A stretch of 64,000 nt of DNA, taken from the NCBI RefSeq assembly GCF_905163445.1, contig NC_053195.1, positions 2,780,501 to 2,844,500 of the forward strand, written 5' to 3'. A program made the translations under genes and the position numbers. The notes under the pieces were generated by a model. That model did not search any database. It was not told the DNA's origin and saw only the letters and a list, made by a program, of their open reading frames with translations. This document shows, piece by piece, positions 53,703 to 64,000 of this stretch (the stretch's first letter is position 1; each line of letters starts with the position of its first letter). The stretch comes from Pararge aegeria. Taxonomy: Eukaryota > Arthropoda > Insecta > Lepidoptera > Nymphalidae.

Positions 53703-53975
53703 CTAAGGCATGGTTAGATAGAGCCAACTTTCAGTCTCCGGGCTGATACCTACTAAGAATAATATTTGTTGCTTACGGCAGATCAGAATACAGTTGTCAC
53801 CACATCTCCCCTTCTCACAGGTATCGTACGAGGCGACTAAAGGGATATAACGGAGATCGGGCCGCAGCATCCTTTGTTTTACTACCATCATCATACAGTT
53901 TGGTGAATATGGGCAAACTCTCCCATCGGAAGAGCTTTTAGTCCAGCAGTGGTAAGTTGATGATGATGATGAGGA
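53703..53975 (+). mobile_element. LINE-like 3' fragment with GAT tail
   Basis: TACGGCAGATCAGAATACAG, ATCGTACGAGGCGACTAAAG and GGATATAACGGAG recur in shorter pieces at 12955, 14697, 20020 and 51085. The right end is an array of GATGAT units, as in 5'-truncated non-LTR elements. No intact coding remains. Confidence 0.6.
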
Positions 53976-54487
53976 CAGGCTGTTGATGATGATGATTATG
54001 AGGTAATAAAAAAATGATTTTTATTTTTTTATCTTTAGAAACTGTTTGTCTATATTCGACCACTGAAACACACTGGTAAAGGAAAACTTGAGGCTCAGAT
54101 AAAGCGTTTTCAACTGTGACTCACCTGTAAAAGTCTCTTAAATAAATAGATAAAAAAAAAAAAACTGTGGCTCACAAAAACCTGCGCAAGATATCCCACA
54201 CGCTCTTGAGCCATTCTATCGTGATCCCGCCCAATTTGAAGCGAAAGCCGATTAAGCAATTACAGCTGTAAATTCAATATTTTCACGAGTAGGTAATTTG
54301 ACGTAAACGCTAGTGTCCGCTCGCGTTTGCGATAAAATATTCATTTTAGTTTTTTTTATACGTTAAAAATAGTTATTTATTTACGCAGTATTATCTTAGG
54401 TACAGATCAAGCTACGTAGCCATGATTGGAAAAAGTTAAACGAGCGAAAATTTAATTATAATAGCACATAATTAAAAACATACAGAA

Positions 54488-54710
54488 TCCTCTTCAGCCA
54501 TTATTGTATGCACAGCATTGTGTCCAAAAACAGTTAAAACACCCCGCGCACATCTCACTTTACACCCGCAAAAGGTTGCTAGCTCACCAACTTTTTCTCA
54601 TTATCTCAATTAATAGTAAACGTTAAGAACATTAGAAGTAAAATAATTACTGTCAACCGCTAATTGTGACTAACCGTTTGTTCGAGAAACACTACTAAAG
54701 TGGTTTGGTT
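54488..54710. repeat. Unclassified dispersed repeat, copy 2
   Basis: Same family as 28018-28255: TTCAGCCATTATTGTATGCA is identical, followed by GCATTGTGTCCAAAAACAGT and AGTAAACGTTAAGAACATTA. Confidence 0.7.
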
Positions 54711-54885
54711 TTTGATGCTTCAATATAAGTCGGGTACACGGAATTTATATTATTCATAAATATATTGATATTCACTTCCAATTTAGATAAATTAAGATTG
54801 GTAAAAATTTAATAAAGTTGCACCTTCTGTGAAAATTACAAATTCTCGTGTGTAGAACTTCTAAAACTATATATTATATCATTAT

Positions 54886-55190
54886 TATCATCGTATCAAC
54901 CCATTACCGGCCCACTACAGGTCAAGAGTCTCCTCTCACAATGAGAAGGGGTTATGGCCGTAGTCCACCACGCTGGCCCAGTGTGGATTGGTGGACTCCC
55001 CATACCTTTGATAACATTATGTAGAACTCTCAGGCATGCAGGTTTCCTCACGATGTTTTCCTTCACCGTTGGAGCAAGTGATAGTATAATTACTTAAACA
55101 CTTAACTTAGAAAGTTACGAGATGTGTCCTGGGATTCGAAATCGGCCCCCTGAAAGTTAGGTCGAGCTCCTACCCACTGGGCTCACAGCT
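54886..55190 (-). mobile_element. SINE-B copy, near full length
   Basis: Tail ATTATTATCATCGTATCAAC at left, then GGGTTATGGCCGTAGTCCAC..., CTCAGGCATGCAGGTTTCCT, reversed B box GGGATTCGAAATCGG and head CCCACTGGGCTCACAGC. One of the most complete SINE-B copies. A Helitron begins 11 bases to the right. Confidence 0.86.
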
Positions 55191-55201
55191 ATATATCCCT
55201 A

Positions 55202-55617
55202 TCCCTACTAATATTATAAATGTCAATATAAGTTTGTTGGTAACGCTTTCACGCAAAAACCACTGAACCGATCCTCATGAAACTTTGTACACATATTCTT
55301 GGAAGTGTTAGAAGTAATATAGGATACTTTTTATCCCGATATTAAGTTCGGTTTCTTTGGGAGAGGAGATGAAAGTGTTGGACGATTTTACACCATAACT
55401 CCGACAAATTATAACCGATTTAAATAATTATTTTAGGTTTTAATATGTGTTTAATTTTGCCCAAACTGTGGTTGGAGATTAAGAACCGAACTCCTCAGCG
55501 GACAGTAGCAAACCCCTCATTTAAGGCTTAGCGACACTGAATACTTTAATTTTTTTAGATCTACAACTAAATTTGATGCCACGTCAAAAAACAAAATCAA
55601 AAGCGGGCAACAGCTAG
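55202..55617 (+). mobile_element. Non-autonomous Helitron, Lep1-like, longest copy
   Basis: Begins TCCCTACTAATATTATAAAT and ends AAGCGGGCAACAGCTAG before T. At 416 bases it keeps a middle part (CGGACAGTAGCAAACCCCTC) lacking in the copy at 2179. The GACGAAGTCG part of the 3' end is deleted. Confidence 0.77.
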
Positions 55618-55839
55618 TATATTATAAAACATAACATATCATATATTTCGATTTGATATCCGAATTCTTGCAAGTTATACTATAGGACGCATGATTACTA
55701 TTTATTGACACAGATGTACTGAGTTGGCCTCCTAAATTTTCCATTCGCCATTTTCAGTTCTACTTCCAAGAGAAATTGAAGAAATACGTGTTTCACAAAT
55801 TTTAAGACATTTTTAAAACTTTTGTAGTTCAAATTTACC

Positions 55840-55887
55840 AAATCAAAAATTGAACTTAACGTGAGCGAAGCCGGCGGGCAAAAGCTA
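55840..55887 (+). mobile_element. Helitron 3' end fragment
   Basis: GTGAGCGAAGCCGGCGGGCA then AAAGCTAG before T is a variant Lep1-like 3' end; its 5' end was not found. Confidence 0.5.
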
Positions 55888-56029
55888 GTATTTTATAAAG
55901 AAAGCATATATGAAAAGAAATCTCCTGAATAGCGAACGTAGTCGCGACCTCTTGTTAGGCAATTATAAAATGTGGACAGAAGTGGTTCCTACACATAAAA
56001 AAAATAAAAAAATTTTATTCTTCGACATT

Positions 56030-56142
56030 ACATACATCGCCCCAAAATAAGCGTAGCTATGGTACGCGGTATGTAGCGTAGTTATGGGTGCTAAGATGAC
56101 TGATGAATATTTTTATGAATAATTTACATAAATACTGTATGA
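56030..56142 (-). mobile_element. SINE-A tail half
   Basis: ACATCGCCCCAAAATAAGCG to CATAAATACTGTATG is the tail half of SINE-A, with a 30-base local duplication of the GCGTAGC region. The head is missing. Confidence 0.75.
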
Positions 56143-56235
56143 TTGATTGAGAAAATCGATTTAAGCATTTTATAACACAGTGTTAATATCAACGTACAAA
56201 ACGAGTATGAGTATTACCAACTTATTATTAACTAA

Positions 56236-56408
56236 AGCTTAGCCTAGAACTCAAACCTGCCTTTTTAGGGGACCGAGTTCGATTTCCGGCACACCTTTAA
56301 CATTTTGGACTTATGTGCAATTCAAGCAAAGCATCAGATGCGGCGAAGATAAACGTCCCGAGGAAACCTTCACGTCTAAGAGTACCTACTTCATAACGTT
56401 CTGAAATG
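56236..56408 (+). mobile_element. SINE-B copy, diverged
   Basis: Head TTAGCCTAGAACTC, B box CCGAGTTCGATTTCCG, then GAAGATAAACGTCCCGAGGA. Tail missing. Confidence 0.62.
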
Positions 56409-56498
56409 AAATTAAGATGGAATAAGAGAAGTTTTCCCTTGTTTTTGATTACACATAAGTATATCTTTTGTGCATTAATTTCCAGAGGAATTTTTTAT

Positions 56499-57129
56499 AT
56501 TCCACTACAAGTTAGCCTTTGACTGCAATCTCACCAGGTGTTAATAGATAATGCAGCCCAAAGATGTTAGCCGGCTAAACTGTTAGGGAGTATGGAGGAA
56601 ATTTTTGACCTACCAATGCATACATTTAAAAAATGTGTAAAAAAGCATCTAGTACAGCGAGGTTACTATACATTTGATGAATTCCTCAATGACAAGGTAG
56701 AATGGAAGCAGCCAGCCTCGCTCTCATCTCCCGCAAGATAGCAAAATGATTGTAAATGTTGATGTTGGAAAAGAGCAACTACTGAGTTTCTTGCCGGCTC
56801 TTCTCGGTAGAATCTGCTTTCCGAACCGGTGGTAGAGTCACACAAACATACATACTTGACGTTTCAAAAGTGCTTATAAAGTAGGCCTACTTGAAATAAA
56901 TGAATTTGAATTTGAATATGGTAGTCATACCAATCGGATTCACCGCAATGGAAAACTAATTCGATAGCGGCACTTCTTTGTTGGTAGGGTAGTAACTAGC
57001 CGCGGCCAAAGCCTCCAACCAGACCAGAAAATTCAGAAATAAATTGCCAAATTGCTCTTACTGGGGATCGAACCCGGGACCTCCTACTTAAATTTACAGC
57101 GCTGACCATTGCGCCAGAGAGGTCGTCAA
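56499..57129 (-). mobile_element. SINE-C copy split by a LINE
   Basis: Tail CCACTACAAGTTAGCCTTTG to TGTTAGGGAGTATGG, then a LINE at 56596-56916, then TATGGTAGTCATACCAATCG to the head CATTGCGCCAGAGAGGTCGTC. Reversed B box GGGGATCGAACCCGGGA is intact. Overall SINE length without the insertion is about 310 bases. Confidence 0.85.
56596..56916 (+). mobile_element. 5'-truncated LINE nested in SINE-C
   Basis: A close relative of 7083-7851. It encodes the final ~45 residues (MHTFKKCVKKHLVQRGYYTF, then DEFLNDKVEW..., ending SPAR), followed by the same 3' untranslated region and a TTTGAA tail. TATGG flanks both sides (56591-56595 and 56917-56921), a short target duplication. Similarity to the 7-kb copy is very high, implying recent activity. 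Confidence 0.86.
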
Positions 57130-58223
57130 ACAACCTAGGGAAAGGATAAACAGTTTGTCGTAGCTAGCCGTGCTGGTGGTGGATCATCTACGATTTATCC
57201 GAAATTATATGTGTCACGTAATTTCGGTACTGTCAACAATGAGTCTACTTCCACCTTGGTGGTGCGACAACTTTTGTTTGGGTGCAAAATCGCATAAACG
57301 GTTAACAGTAGGTGCACAGGTTTTGCTCTGAAACAGTTATTTTTGTTAAGGCGTGGCTACACTTGACGCGGCCTGCAGCGGTTTTTTATATGGTTCGATT
57401 GTTCTTAAATATTTACTTATTGATGGAAACATTGCGTGTTTGCATAATGGACGTCTTAATCATTGCTAACTAGTGCTAAAATCCATTTAGTACTTTACAA
57501 GATTAGTATGGCTCTCAAGCCAACAAGGCAACAGGTGATGACGGATTCAAAGCGGGACGAAAACGGATATTTAATGGTTATTTAAGATATAAATTAAGCT
57601 AATATTATTAGACCCACCTCGTTGCTTAGCCATATCTACAAGTGGTTTTCGGTAGTCATTACCAATCGTTTCGCTAATAGGTTTAACGATTTCCAGCCTC
57701 ACTAAAAAGCTTTTAGTACAACAGACTGCATACATGCTGCAGCAGGATGTACAGAAGAACGAAAACTTTATCCGGCCGCTTTGGTTAGCGTTTATGGCCT
57801 ATGAACGCCTTTGATTTGGTGAAAAAATGCGCTTCGTAAAGGTCACTGCAGCGATATCGAAGTATTGGTATAAAAACGCCACTATGTACCGCGTATAGTG
57901 TGAAGATGCCTTTACACGTTACCATGCGGTTCTGTAATCGTTGACAATTACATGTAATAAAATTTTACAATCTCAATTACCAATTTAGCTGAGTTGCGAA
58001 TTCGGTGGCGTGCTAAAGAGCGTCGGAACCGCTTCTTCGCTTTCATTTTCTAAATCTCATACTGATATTGTAAAACTAATCGAACTTTCTAGTTCATCAT
58101 TAACATCCTTGTCAAGAATTAAATTTTTTAGTTCAATAAGGAGCATAAGAGTAGAGAAAAGTAGTTTCACCTATTAATATATCAACTTCTTCTACTTCTA
58201 ATGCCATCTCCTATCAGTGGTTG
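57130..58223. other. Interval with no supported gene
   Basis: No repeat family or gene recognised; less AT-biased than average in 57340-57760. Confidence 0.45.
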
Positions 58224-58288
58224 CAGTGGCGTGCATAGAGGGTATGCTTAGGATATACAGATTATATAAAATGACGTAAATCTCCAGT
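58224..58288. mobile_element. MITE-B left end
   Basis: CAGTGGCGTGCATAGAGGGT then ATGACGTAAATCTCCAG matches the left part of MITE-B; the right part is missing. Confidence 0.65.
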
Positions 58289-59239
58289 TTTTTTCTCAAA
58301 AATTACTTCTACTTTTCTTTAATATAATATAGACTAACTTAGTATTAGTTAACACAATTTCCAAATTTACACGCGTTAGAAGTTATACTTCTTTGGCGTA
58401 TAAAAAAAAATATCTAAAATGCAGTAGTGTTTAACGATAAATATTAGAATTAATCAAAAAGATTTTATTTAAATAAAAAAGGTTTTATTAACTTTATAAT
58501 ATTTATTTATTCACACTGTTTATACTGTTACGAAACACGTGTTCCAAATATAAAAATACTGGAATATACAACTTTACGGTGTAGGATTCAAGTGTCGGTG
58601 TGCGCGCGCATCGTAAAAATTCACTCTCATCATTTTACTCCATCGCGCCAAACCAAAAACCTATAACTTCAAAAACTTTAATAGAGAATATCGAAAATAT
58701 ATGACGTAAATGTAAAAAGTCCAAACAACTGTTGTAAAGTACTTGTACTTACTAACGGACATGAATAAACCGTCTCGTATGATTAAGATGTCAAACATGT
58801 CACGAGCGAAATCAGGCACAACCACTAGTCAAGCTATCGTTTAGAAATTGACTCTGACAGATTAAATAGACTGTTTACCGATACAGTTTTTGCCATACAT
58901 CAGCAGGTCGTTTTTAGGGGTCCTCGGGAGAAGTTTTGGTTTTTGTACGATTCGAATCTATAACCTGTAGCTCTAGTACAAGAGTTGCTAGCTCGCAATC
59001 GAGGAATCGTTTTTGATAATGGAAATACATGAACACCGGAGTAAAAAGATCTTATTTGGATTGTATTAAAGCTGAAATTTGCCTAGAATTTTTCATCTCG
59101 GACATTTGATAGAACGTTTGCTAATGTACATTTGGACATTCCAAGGGCTAACTTGTATTCCTAATTTTTCGGGCCATTCCTAATTTTTGCTGAAGAATAA
59201 CCCAAACTTGCATATGACTATAACTACAACCACAGAAAA
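58289..59239. other. Interval with no supported gene
   Basis: AT-rich, no recognised repeats. A short segment near 58780-58830 (ACGAGCGAAATCAGGCACAA, then CCACTAGTC) looks like a decayed Helitron 3' end. Confidence 0.4.
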
Positions 59240-59382
59240 GAGAAAACCTGTATGCCTGACAGTTCTATATAATGTTCTCAAAGCTATGTGAAGTCCACCA
59301 ACCCGCACTGGGCCAGCTCGGTGGACTATGGCCTTAACCTCTTCTCAATGTGGGAGGAGACCCGTGTCTTGTAGTGTTTACA
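59240..59382 (+). mobile_element. SINE-B tail half
   Basis: AAACCTGTATGCCTGACAGT, GGACTATGGCCTTAACCTCT and GTGGGAGGAGACCCGTGTCT. Head missing. It is followed at 59400-59440 by a reversed piece of the repeat at 28018. Confidence 0.75.
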
Positions 59383-60224
59383 AGTTGGGCGTTATCACTG
59401 TTTTTAGACACAATACACTGCAAACAATAATGGCTGAATGCCTAATTCGGCGCGCTTACTTAGAAAATATTCTTTGAAAATTCCCTTGATTCCAAGGACG
59501 GAAAAACGAGAGCAGGAAAGGCATCCCAAGTCTTTGTCTACACAGCGAATGGTGTTTACGGATATGCATATAGACAAACAAACAAGTTACGAATTTGTTA
59601 TGTTAGAATGGATATGGTTTGGACTCTTTTTTAATATGTTACGGAACCATTAGTAAACGATCATGACCCACACCTGGCAGGGTTTTATCGATTGTCATCG
59701 TAATATTTACGAACTTGTGACGTTGACGGATTATCTAAAGTCTGAAACCGAGCGTGATTCATGTACATTACACGTCTAATACATTCAACAACATGCATTC
59801 AATAAAATCATTATCGCTCAAAGAATAAGACTTAATTTTGATATAACAGCGCGTAAAGGTATCTTTGTAAGACGCCGACGATACTGATTAAGAAAGAGCT
59901 ATAAATCTGGTGGGATTTATAGGAGCGGGGGATCATTTTGTGTTGGTTGGAGATATAAGTGATAATTTGCCCATCCCTAAATCGGCCGTTGCGTCTAATC
60001 ATGTTGGTTTTGTTTTATGTACGGTCATGGACCGTTAAATGTGTGTAATAGGTCTTTCGAGACGAGGGGAGCGATATACTTTACTTAACATATCATAATG
60101 TATGAGATAAAGACGAAGGTAATTAATATATACATTAAAATAGATGAGGGGTCACGGATGGTTATTGATTAAAATAGAACCGCTACAGCGGAATACGTTA
60201 TCATTATCAATTCGAGACTACCAG

Positions 60225-60893
60225 CCTTTTAAAGCACGGCTAGCATGGCCATGAGACATTTTTTCCACTCAACCTATTAATGTATCACGGCTAACTTGGC
60301 CAGGAGAAATTATCTCCACTCAACATATTAATGTATAACGGCTAACTTGGCCAGGAGAAATTATCTCCACTCAACATATTTATGTATCACGGCTAACTTG
60401 GACAGGAGGCATTTTCTCCACTCAACGTATTAATATATCAAGGCTAGTACGGCTAGGAGACATTTTCTCCACTCAACATATTAATGTATCAAGGCTAGTA
60501 CTGCCAGAAGACATTTTCTTCACTCAAGATAATAATGTATCACGGCTAGCTTAGCCAAGAGACATTTTCTCCACTCAACATATTAATGTAAAATGGCTAG
60601 CACGGCCAGGAGACATTTTCTCTACTCAACATATTAATGTATCACGGCTAACTTGGGCTGGAGACTTTTTCTCCGCTAAACATATTAATGTTTCATGGCT
60701 TTCTCGCTCAGGAGACATTTTCTCCACTCAACATATTAATGTATCACGGCAAACTTCGGCAGGAGACATTTTCTCCACTCAACATGTAAATGTAAAAAGG
60801 CTAGCACGGTCAGGAGACATTTTCTCTACTCACCATATTTATGTATCACGGCCAACTTCGGAAGGAGACATTTCCTACACTCAACCTATTAAT
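60225..60893. repeat. Minisatellite, 51-bp period, about 13 units
   Basis: Units such as ATTAATGTATCACGGCTAAC followed by TTGGCCAGGAGACATTTTCT and CCACTCAACAT repeat at a strict 51-bp spacing (for example at 60276, 60327 and 60378). Most units contain GGAGACATTTTCTCC, a 5-bp stem with a 5-base loop. Units differ by 10-20%, and alternating variants (AAAATGGCTAGCACGG versus TATCACGGCTAACTTGG) hint at some higher-order pattern. The array runs directly into a SINE-B at its right. Confidence 0.93.
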
Positions 60894-61056
60894 GTTCTTC
60901 ACGGTGTTTTCCTTCACCGATAAAGCGAATTTTAATTGCTTAAATTAAGAACGCGCATAACTCCGAAAAGAGATGCGTTCCGGAAATCAAACTCGGTCCC
61001 CCCGTAAGGGAGACCGAAGCTAACCACTAGAGTGACTAGACCATGGCCGCTTCGTT
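60894..61056 (-). mobile_element. SINE-B head half
   Basis: TTCACGGTGTTTTCCTTCAC, CGCGCATAACTCCGAAAAG, reversed B-box region AAATCAAACTCGGTCCCCCC and head GACCATGGCCGCTTC. Tail replaced by the minisatellite. Confidence 0.75.
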
Positions 61057-61183
61057 TTCTCAGCTTCATGCAATGTAGGTATTTCAAGATTAAGCGCATT
61101 AACATCTTATTGACACGCCCGCTTCGTATTAGGCTAATCATAACTTACTTTCAGGTGTATTGCTGTCGAGTTATCTGTTCACT

Positions 61184-61318
61184 ATTATCAACTCATTAGC
61201 GACCCAGTACAAGGCACGTGTCTTCTGGCAGAAGGTGAAGGGTTTATGCCGAGGTCCACCACGCTGGCTAAGTGCGGATTGGTAGAATTCACACGAAGTT
61301 GAGAGCATTATGGAGATA
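61184..61318 (-). mobile_element. SINE-B tail half
   Basis: TTATCAACTCATTAGCGACC, GGCACGTGTCTTCTGG and GGTCCACCACGCTGGC. Diverged; head missing. Confidence 0.62.
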
Positions 61319-61872
61319 GCAGATAAGCAGTACTTAAAAAGTGATACTTGAAAAGCTGGAGGTAAGAGGGATAGAATTAAATCCCTCCGAAACGGGGGCC
61401 AACCTAATAAAAGACCTAAACATCAGGCTATCACCACTATTTATATATTTACTCGTACGTAATGTAGAGCGCTTGCTCGTTTCAATTTTCGCGAGTTTAA
61501 GAATCCCGAAGATCCCGCTTCAATAAGCAAACTTATCAAGCAATATTATCCAAATTCATATCATAAATCTTATTGGTACCAGGGGCACATATTGTCATGG
61601 TAATTTTTCTCCCTCGGTTGTATGGTTGATGAAAGTAATAGATGTTTTACTAATATTAATGGATGGACCATTGTACTATGTAACTTAGTCATGTTGGGTG
61701 CGTTAGAGGGACTTTTAGGGTACATATTTGAAATGAGATTTATTGTCCATATTTTCTTGCTTATCTTGCATTGTGTATATTCAAGGCCATTTATACTTAC
61801 GCCAATACAACTTTTTTCACATTAGACGTTTTCGTGTATCAATAAAGATAAAGTATATTTTGGGTCTCATAA

Positions 61873-61998
61873 AGTTTCTTGCCGGCTTCTACTGAGTTTC
61901 TTGCTGACTTTTTCTTGGTAAAATTTGTGGTAGACTCACTACAAACAGACACACTTGACGATTCAAAAGTGCTTATATTCCTTCGTAAAAGAATTTTA
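61873..61998 (+). mobile_element. LINE 3' fragment
   Basis: TTCTACTGAGTTTCTTGC, GTAGACTCACTACAAACAGA and GACGATTCAAAAGTGCTTAT match the 3' region of the LINE at 7083-7851. The TTTGAA tail has decayed. Confidence 0.65.
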
Positions 61999-62101
61999 AA
62001 ATTGGTAATTTTATCTGTATTAACTATGAAGCTGAGAGCTTAATTTTTTAATCGTTCGTTTGTTTTTTGTTCGGACAAACTATTATTTGGGCCGACTTTT
62101 T

Positions 62102-62346
62102 GACGGCCGACTGGCGCAGTTGGCAGCGGCCCTGCTTTCTGAGTCCAAGGCCGTGGGTTCGATTCCCGCAACTGGAAAATGTTTATGTGATGAACATGAA
62201 TGTTTTTCAGTGTCTGGGTGTTTATCTGTATATTATAAGTATTTATATTATTCATAAAAATATTCATCAGTTATCTTAGTACCCATATCACAAGCTACGC
62301 TTACTTTGGGGTTAGATGGCGATGTGTGTATTGTCGTAGTATATTT
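62102..62346 (+). mobile_element. SINE-A copy, near full length
   Basis: Starts GACGGCCGACTGGCGCAGTT, B box GGTTCGATTCCC intact, tail GTATTGTCGTAGTATATTTA. Close to consensus and likely young. Confidence 0.88.
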
Positions 62347-62708
62347 AAAATTTGGGACTGATTTGAAATTCATTACTTAAAACACTTACTATCGCTTATT
62401 CTTATAAAGTCAATAAACTTAGCCCGTGCCTACATTGTAAAACAAGTGCATAAAGTAAGCCATTGTACAACATACTAAAAACACTATTTTTTGCTCTTAC
62501 TCTTATTTAAACCGCTCCAATGTAGTGCGGTTGCATTACTTGATAAACAATACCATTCTATGATCGTATCATTTGCACAATTTGTAGAGTGAACTCACTT
62601 TCGTTGCTAATTATTGTGTACTATTTGGAGTGTGAGTAGCATTAAATTCTTCTATTGATCAATGATGTTGTGAGTGAATGAGAAATAAAAAATACCAAAT
62701 TTATTTTA

Positions 62709-63205
62709 GGTTGCTTTGGGTTCAAATTCCTGGAGGCCAGATGGACTTGCGACCAACTAAAAATTATGTGCCAAATCTTTACGATGCTCCAGATCTTCAT
62801 AGCCGACTGTGTTATACGTGCCCCAAAAGACAATAACCTTCGTCCACGAAAAAACGAATTATTCGTGGTCCCTTCCTGTAACACTGTTGCACGAAGCATG
62901 GCACCTGTACCGCGTTCATTGTCGTCATTCAATGCGCTATTAGAAAGCAATGCTGAATGGGATCTATTCAATGACGGGTGGACAGCATTGTTCCGTGAAT
63001 TGTTGAGCTACTCTCAATAATATTAAATGACCTTTACTTAATTATTCGCAGAGTATCACCATAGTACACTATGTTAATATCATGTCTTTTGTAATGTTTA
63101 ATCTTTCATTAATATGTCTTATAGTTATCCATAAATTACGTAGTTCTATCTAGTTAGTTTAAGTGGCCCTGCCGTACTTACAAGATTAAAAGTAAGTAAA
63201 TAAAT
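62709..63205 (+). pseudogene. 5'-truncated LINE with reverse-transcriptase ORF C-terminus
   Basis: An open frame from about 62709 to the stop at 63020 encodes FKFLEARWTCDQLKIMCQ, then RPRKNELFVVPSCNTVA and a C-terminus ending LFRELLSYSQ. The R-K-x-F-x-VP-x-C-x-T pattern followed by a short FN..L..WDLF block is typical of Jockey-clade polyprotein ends. An untranslated tail with AAGTAAATAAATAAATC follows. Catalytic domains are absent. It belongs to a different family from the LINEs at 7 and 47 kb. Confidence 0.6.
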
Positions 63206-63604
63206 AAATCATGGATCTGAGGTTGCATCAGCGACGATGAGTGATACCAAAAAGCACGCACGCACTTAGGGCTACGCTCGATGTAACTTTTATGCAATGC
63301 CTAAGTAAGTAACGCGTAATGGAAGGCGATTCTTAGCCATATTTACCTTTAAAAATCGATTTTAACTATGGTTCTTGCCACAATGTGTGGTAATTTCTGT
63401 TTTTATTATCATATTTTTCATTTAAGATCATTAAGAAAAAAACGAATTTATATTATGTGTCAGTTTACGAGTTACCTAAACTTTACAATCCGCCAAATCG
63501 GTGTCGTAACTTTAGACGGCGCCTTACGTCGTTAGACATCACGTAAGGGTTCGTGAAACGTTTTTTTTCGCTACAAATCACCTAAACCACTCGGCATCCG
63601 AATA

Positions 63605-63629
63605 AGGCAATTCCTAGTGAAAACGGGCA
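63605..63629. mobile_element. MITE-C right end
   Basis: CAATTCCTAGTGAAAACGGG then CA matches the right inverted end of MITE-C. Upstream homology is weak, so only the end is claimed. Confidence 0.4.
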
Positions 63630-63639
63630 CTAGTCGCCG

Positions 63640-63790
63640 CGATCTTTTAACGCTCAACAACAACTCTTCGCAGTTATTGCTTCAACAACCACGCCAAGGA
63701 ACACAGCTACGCTGCTTGGCAGCAGAAATCAGCATGGCAGCAGTACTGCCCCAACTAGCTCCGTCACAAAAAGCTACGACTAAATGATTT
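63640..63790. repeat. Dispersed fragment, probable LINE 3' part
   Basis: ACGCTGCTTGGCAGCAGAAA then TCAGCATGGCAGCAGT is the third copy of the motif seen at 41845 and 52540. A T homopolymer follows at 63798-63821. Confidence 0.5.
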
Positions 63791-64000
63791 AAAGTTTTTT
63801 TTTTTTTTATTTTTTTTTTTTGGGACTTTTAAAGACATGCCAGCCCCATCGTACTCTACACAGTGAGATCCTTAAGATTACACAAACTAAGAACCCAATA
63901 TTACAACGAATACTTAAATACTATTGTATGATTCAAGGATGAGCCGAAGCAACTAAGTCATAGAAGTCCATCGCGAGATTTATAGTTGTATTATGAAAAT

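Noticed and set aside
60225..60893. CRISPR array
   Set aside because: The 51-bp units are contiguous with no unique spacers, and the setting is an animal genome.

Overview
This window looks like gene-poor nuclear DNA of a lepidopteran insect, possibly a nymphalid butterfly (family level is a guess). The evidence is AT-rich sequence, no recognisable single-copy host gene, and a very dense population of repeats typical of moth and butterfly genomes: tRNA-derived SINEs, Lep1-like non-autonomous Helitrons ending in CTAG, short hAT-type MITEs, and 5'-truncated non-LTR retrotransposons. There is no bacterial-style coding, and almost every open frame above 60 codons lies inside a repeat.

I use working family names, defined by comparing copies within the window. 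SINE-A has a tRNA-like head (GACGGCCGACTGGCGCAG, B box GGTTCGATTCC) and a tail ending near GTAGTATATTTATTTA; I see 19 full or partial copies. SINE-B has a head like GAAGCGGTGATAGCCTAGTG, a core CGAGTTCGAATCCCAGCACG and a tail reading GTGGACTACGGCCTTAACCC, then GGGAGGAGACCCGTGCCCTG. SINE-C has a head GACCTCCCTGGCGCAACGG and a core GGTAGGGTGGTAACTAGCCA when read on the opposite strand. MITE-A and MITE-B share termini starting CAGTGGCGTGCA; MITE-C starts TGCCCGTTTTCACTA. Two Helitron groups are present, one ending GTCGCGGGCAACAGCTAG and one with a GC-rich 3' hairpin.

Layout. 0-5 kb: SINE-A, two Helitron types and two opposed RTE-type LINE fragments. 6-8 kb: a SINE-B inside a SINE-A, then a 5'-truncated LINE with reverse-transcriptase C-terminal coding. 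9-11 kb: a long imperfect inverted repeat built of SINE pieces, then one weak candidate host exon. 12-20 kb: MITEs, an RTE LINE with a 16-bp target duplication, Helitrons, a locally rearranged SINE-B region, and a SINE-C fold-back with perfect 21-bp arms. 20-31 kb: short tandem arrays and many SINEs, ending in an 84-bp tandem expansion of a SINE-B tail. 31-45 kb: AT-rich DNA and two near-identical 1.4-kb hAT elements in opposite orientation, each with intact terminal inverted repeats, perfect 8-bp target duplications and a remnant of the transposase hATC dimerisation domain. 45-58 kb: nested LINE, MITE, SINE and Helitron insertions. 58-64 kb: a 51-bp minisatellite of about 13 units, more SINEs and a Jockey-like LINE C-terminus.

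No host gene, rRNA, functional tRNA or CRISPR array could be supported. The genes do not form a pathway; the biology visible here is mobile-element activity (target-primed retrotransposition, hAT transposition, Helitron insertion) and secondary rearrangement. Intronic or intergenic position within a larger locus cannot be told apart from sequence alone.
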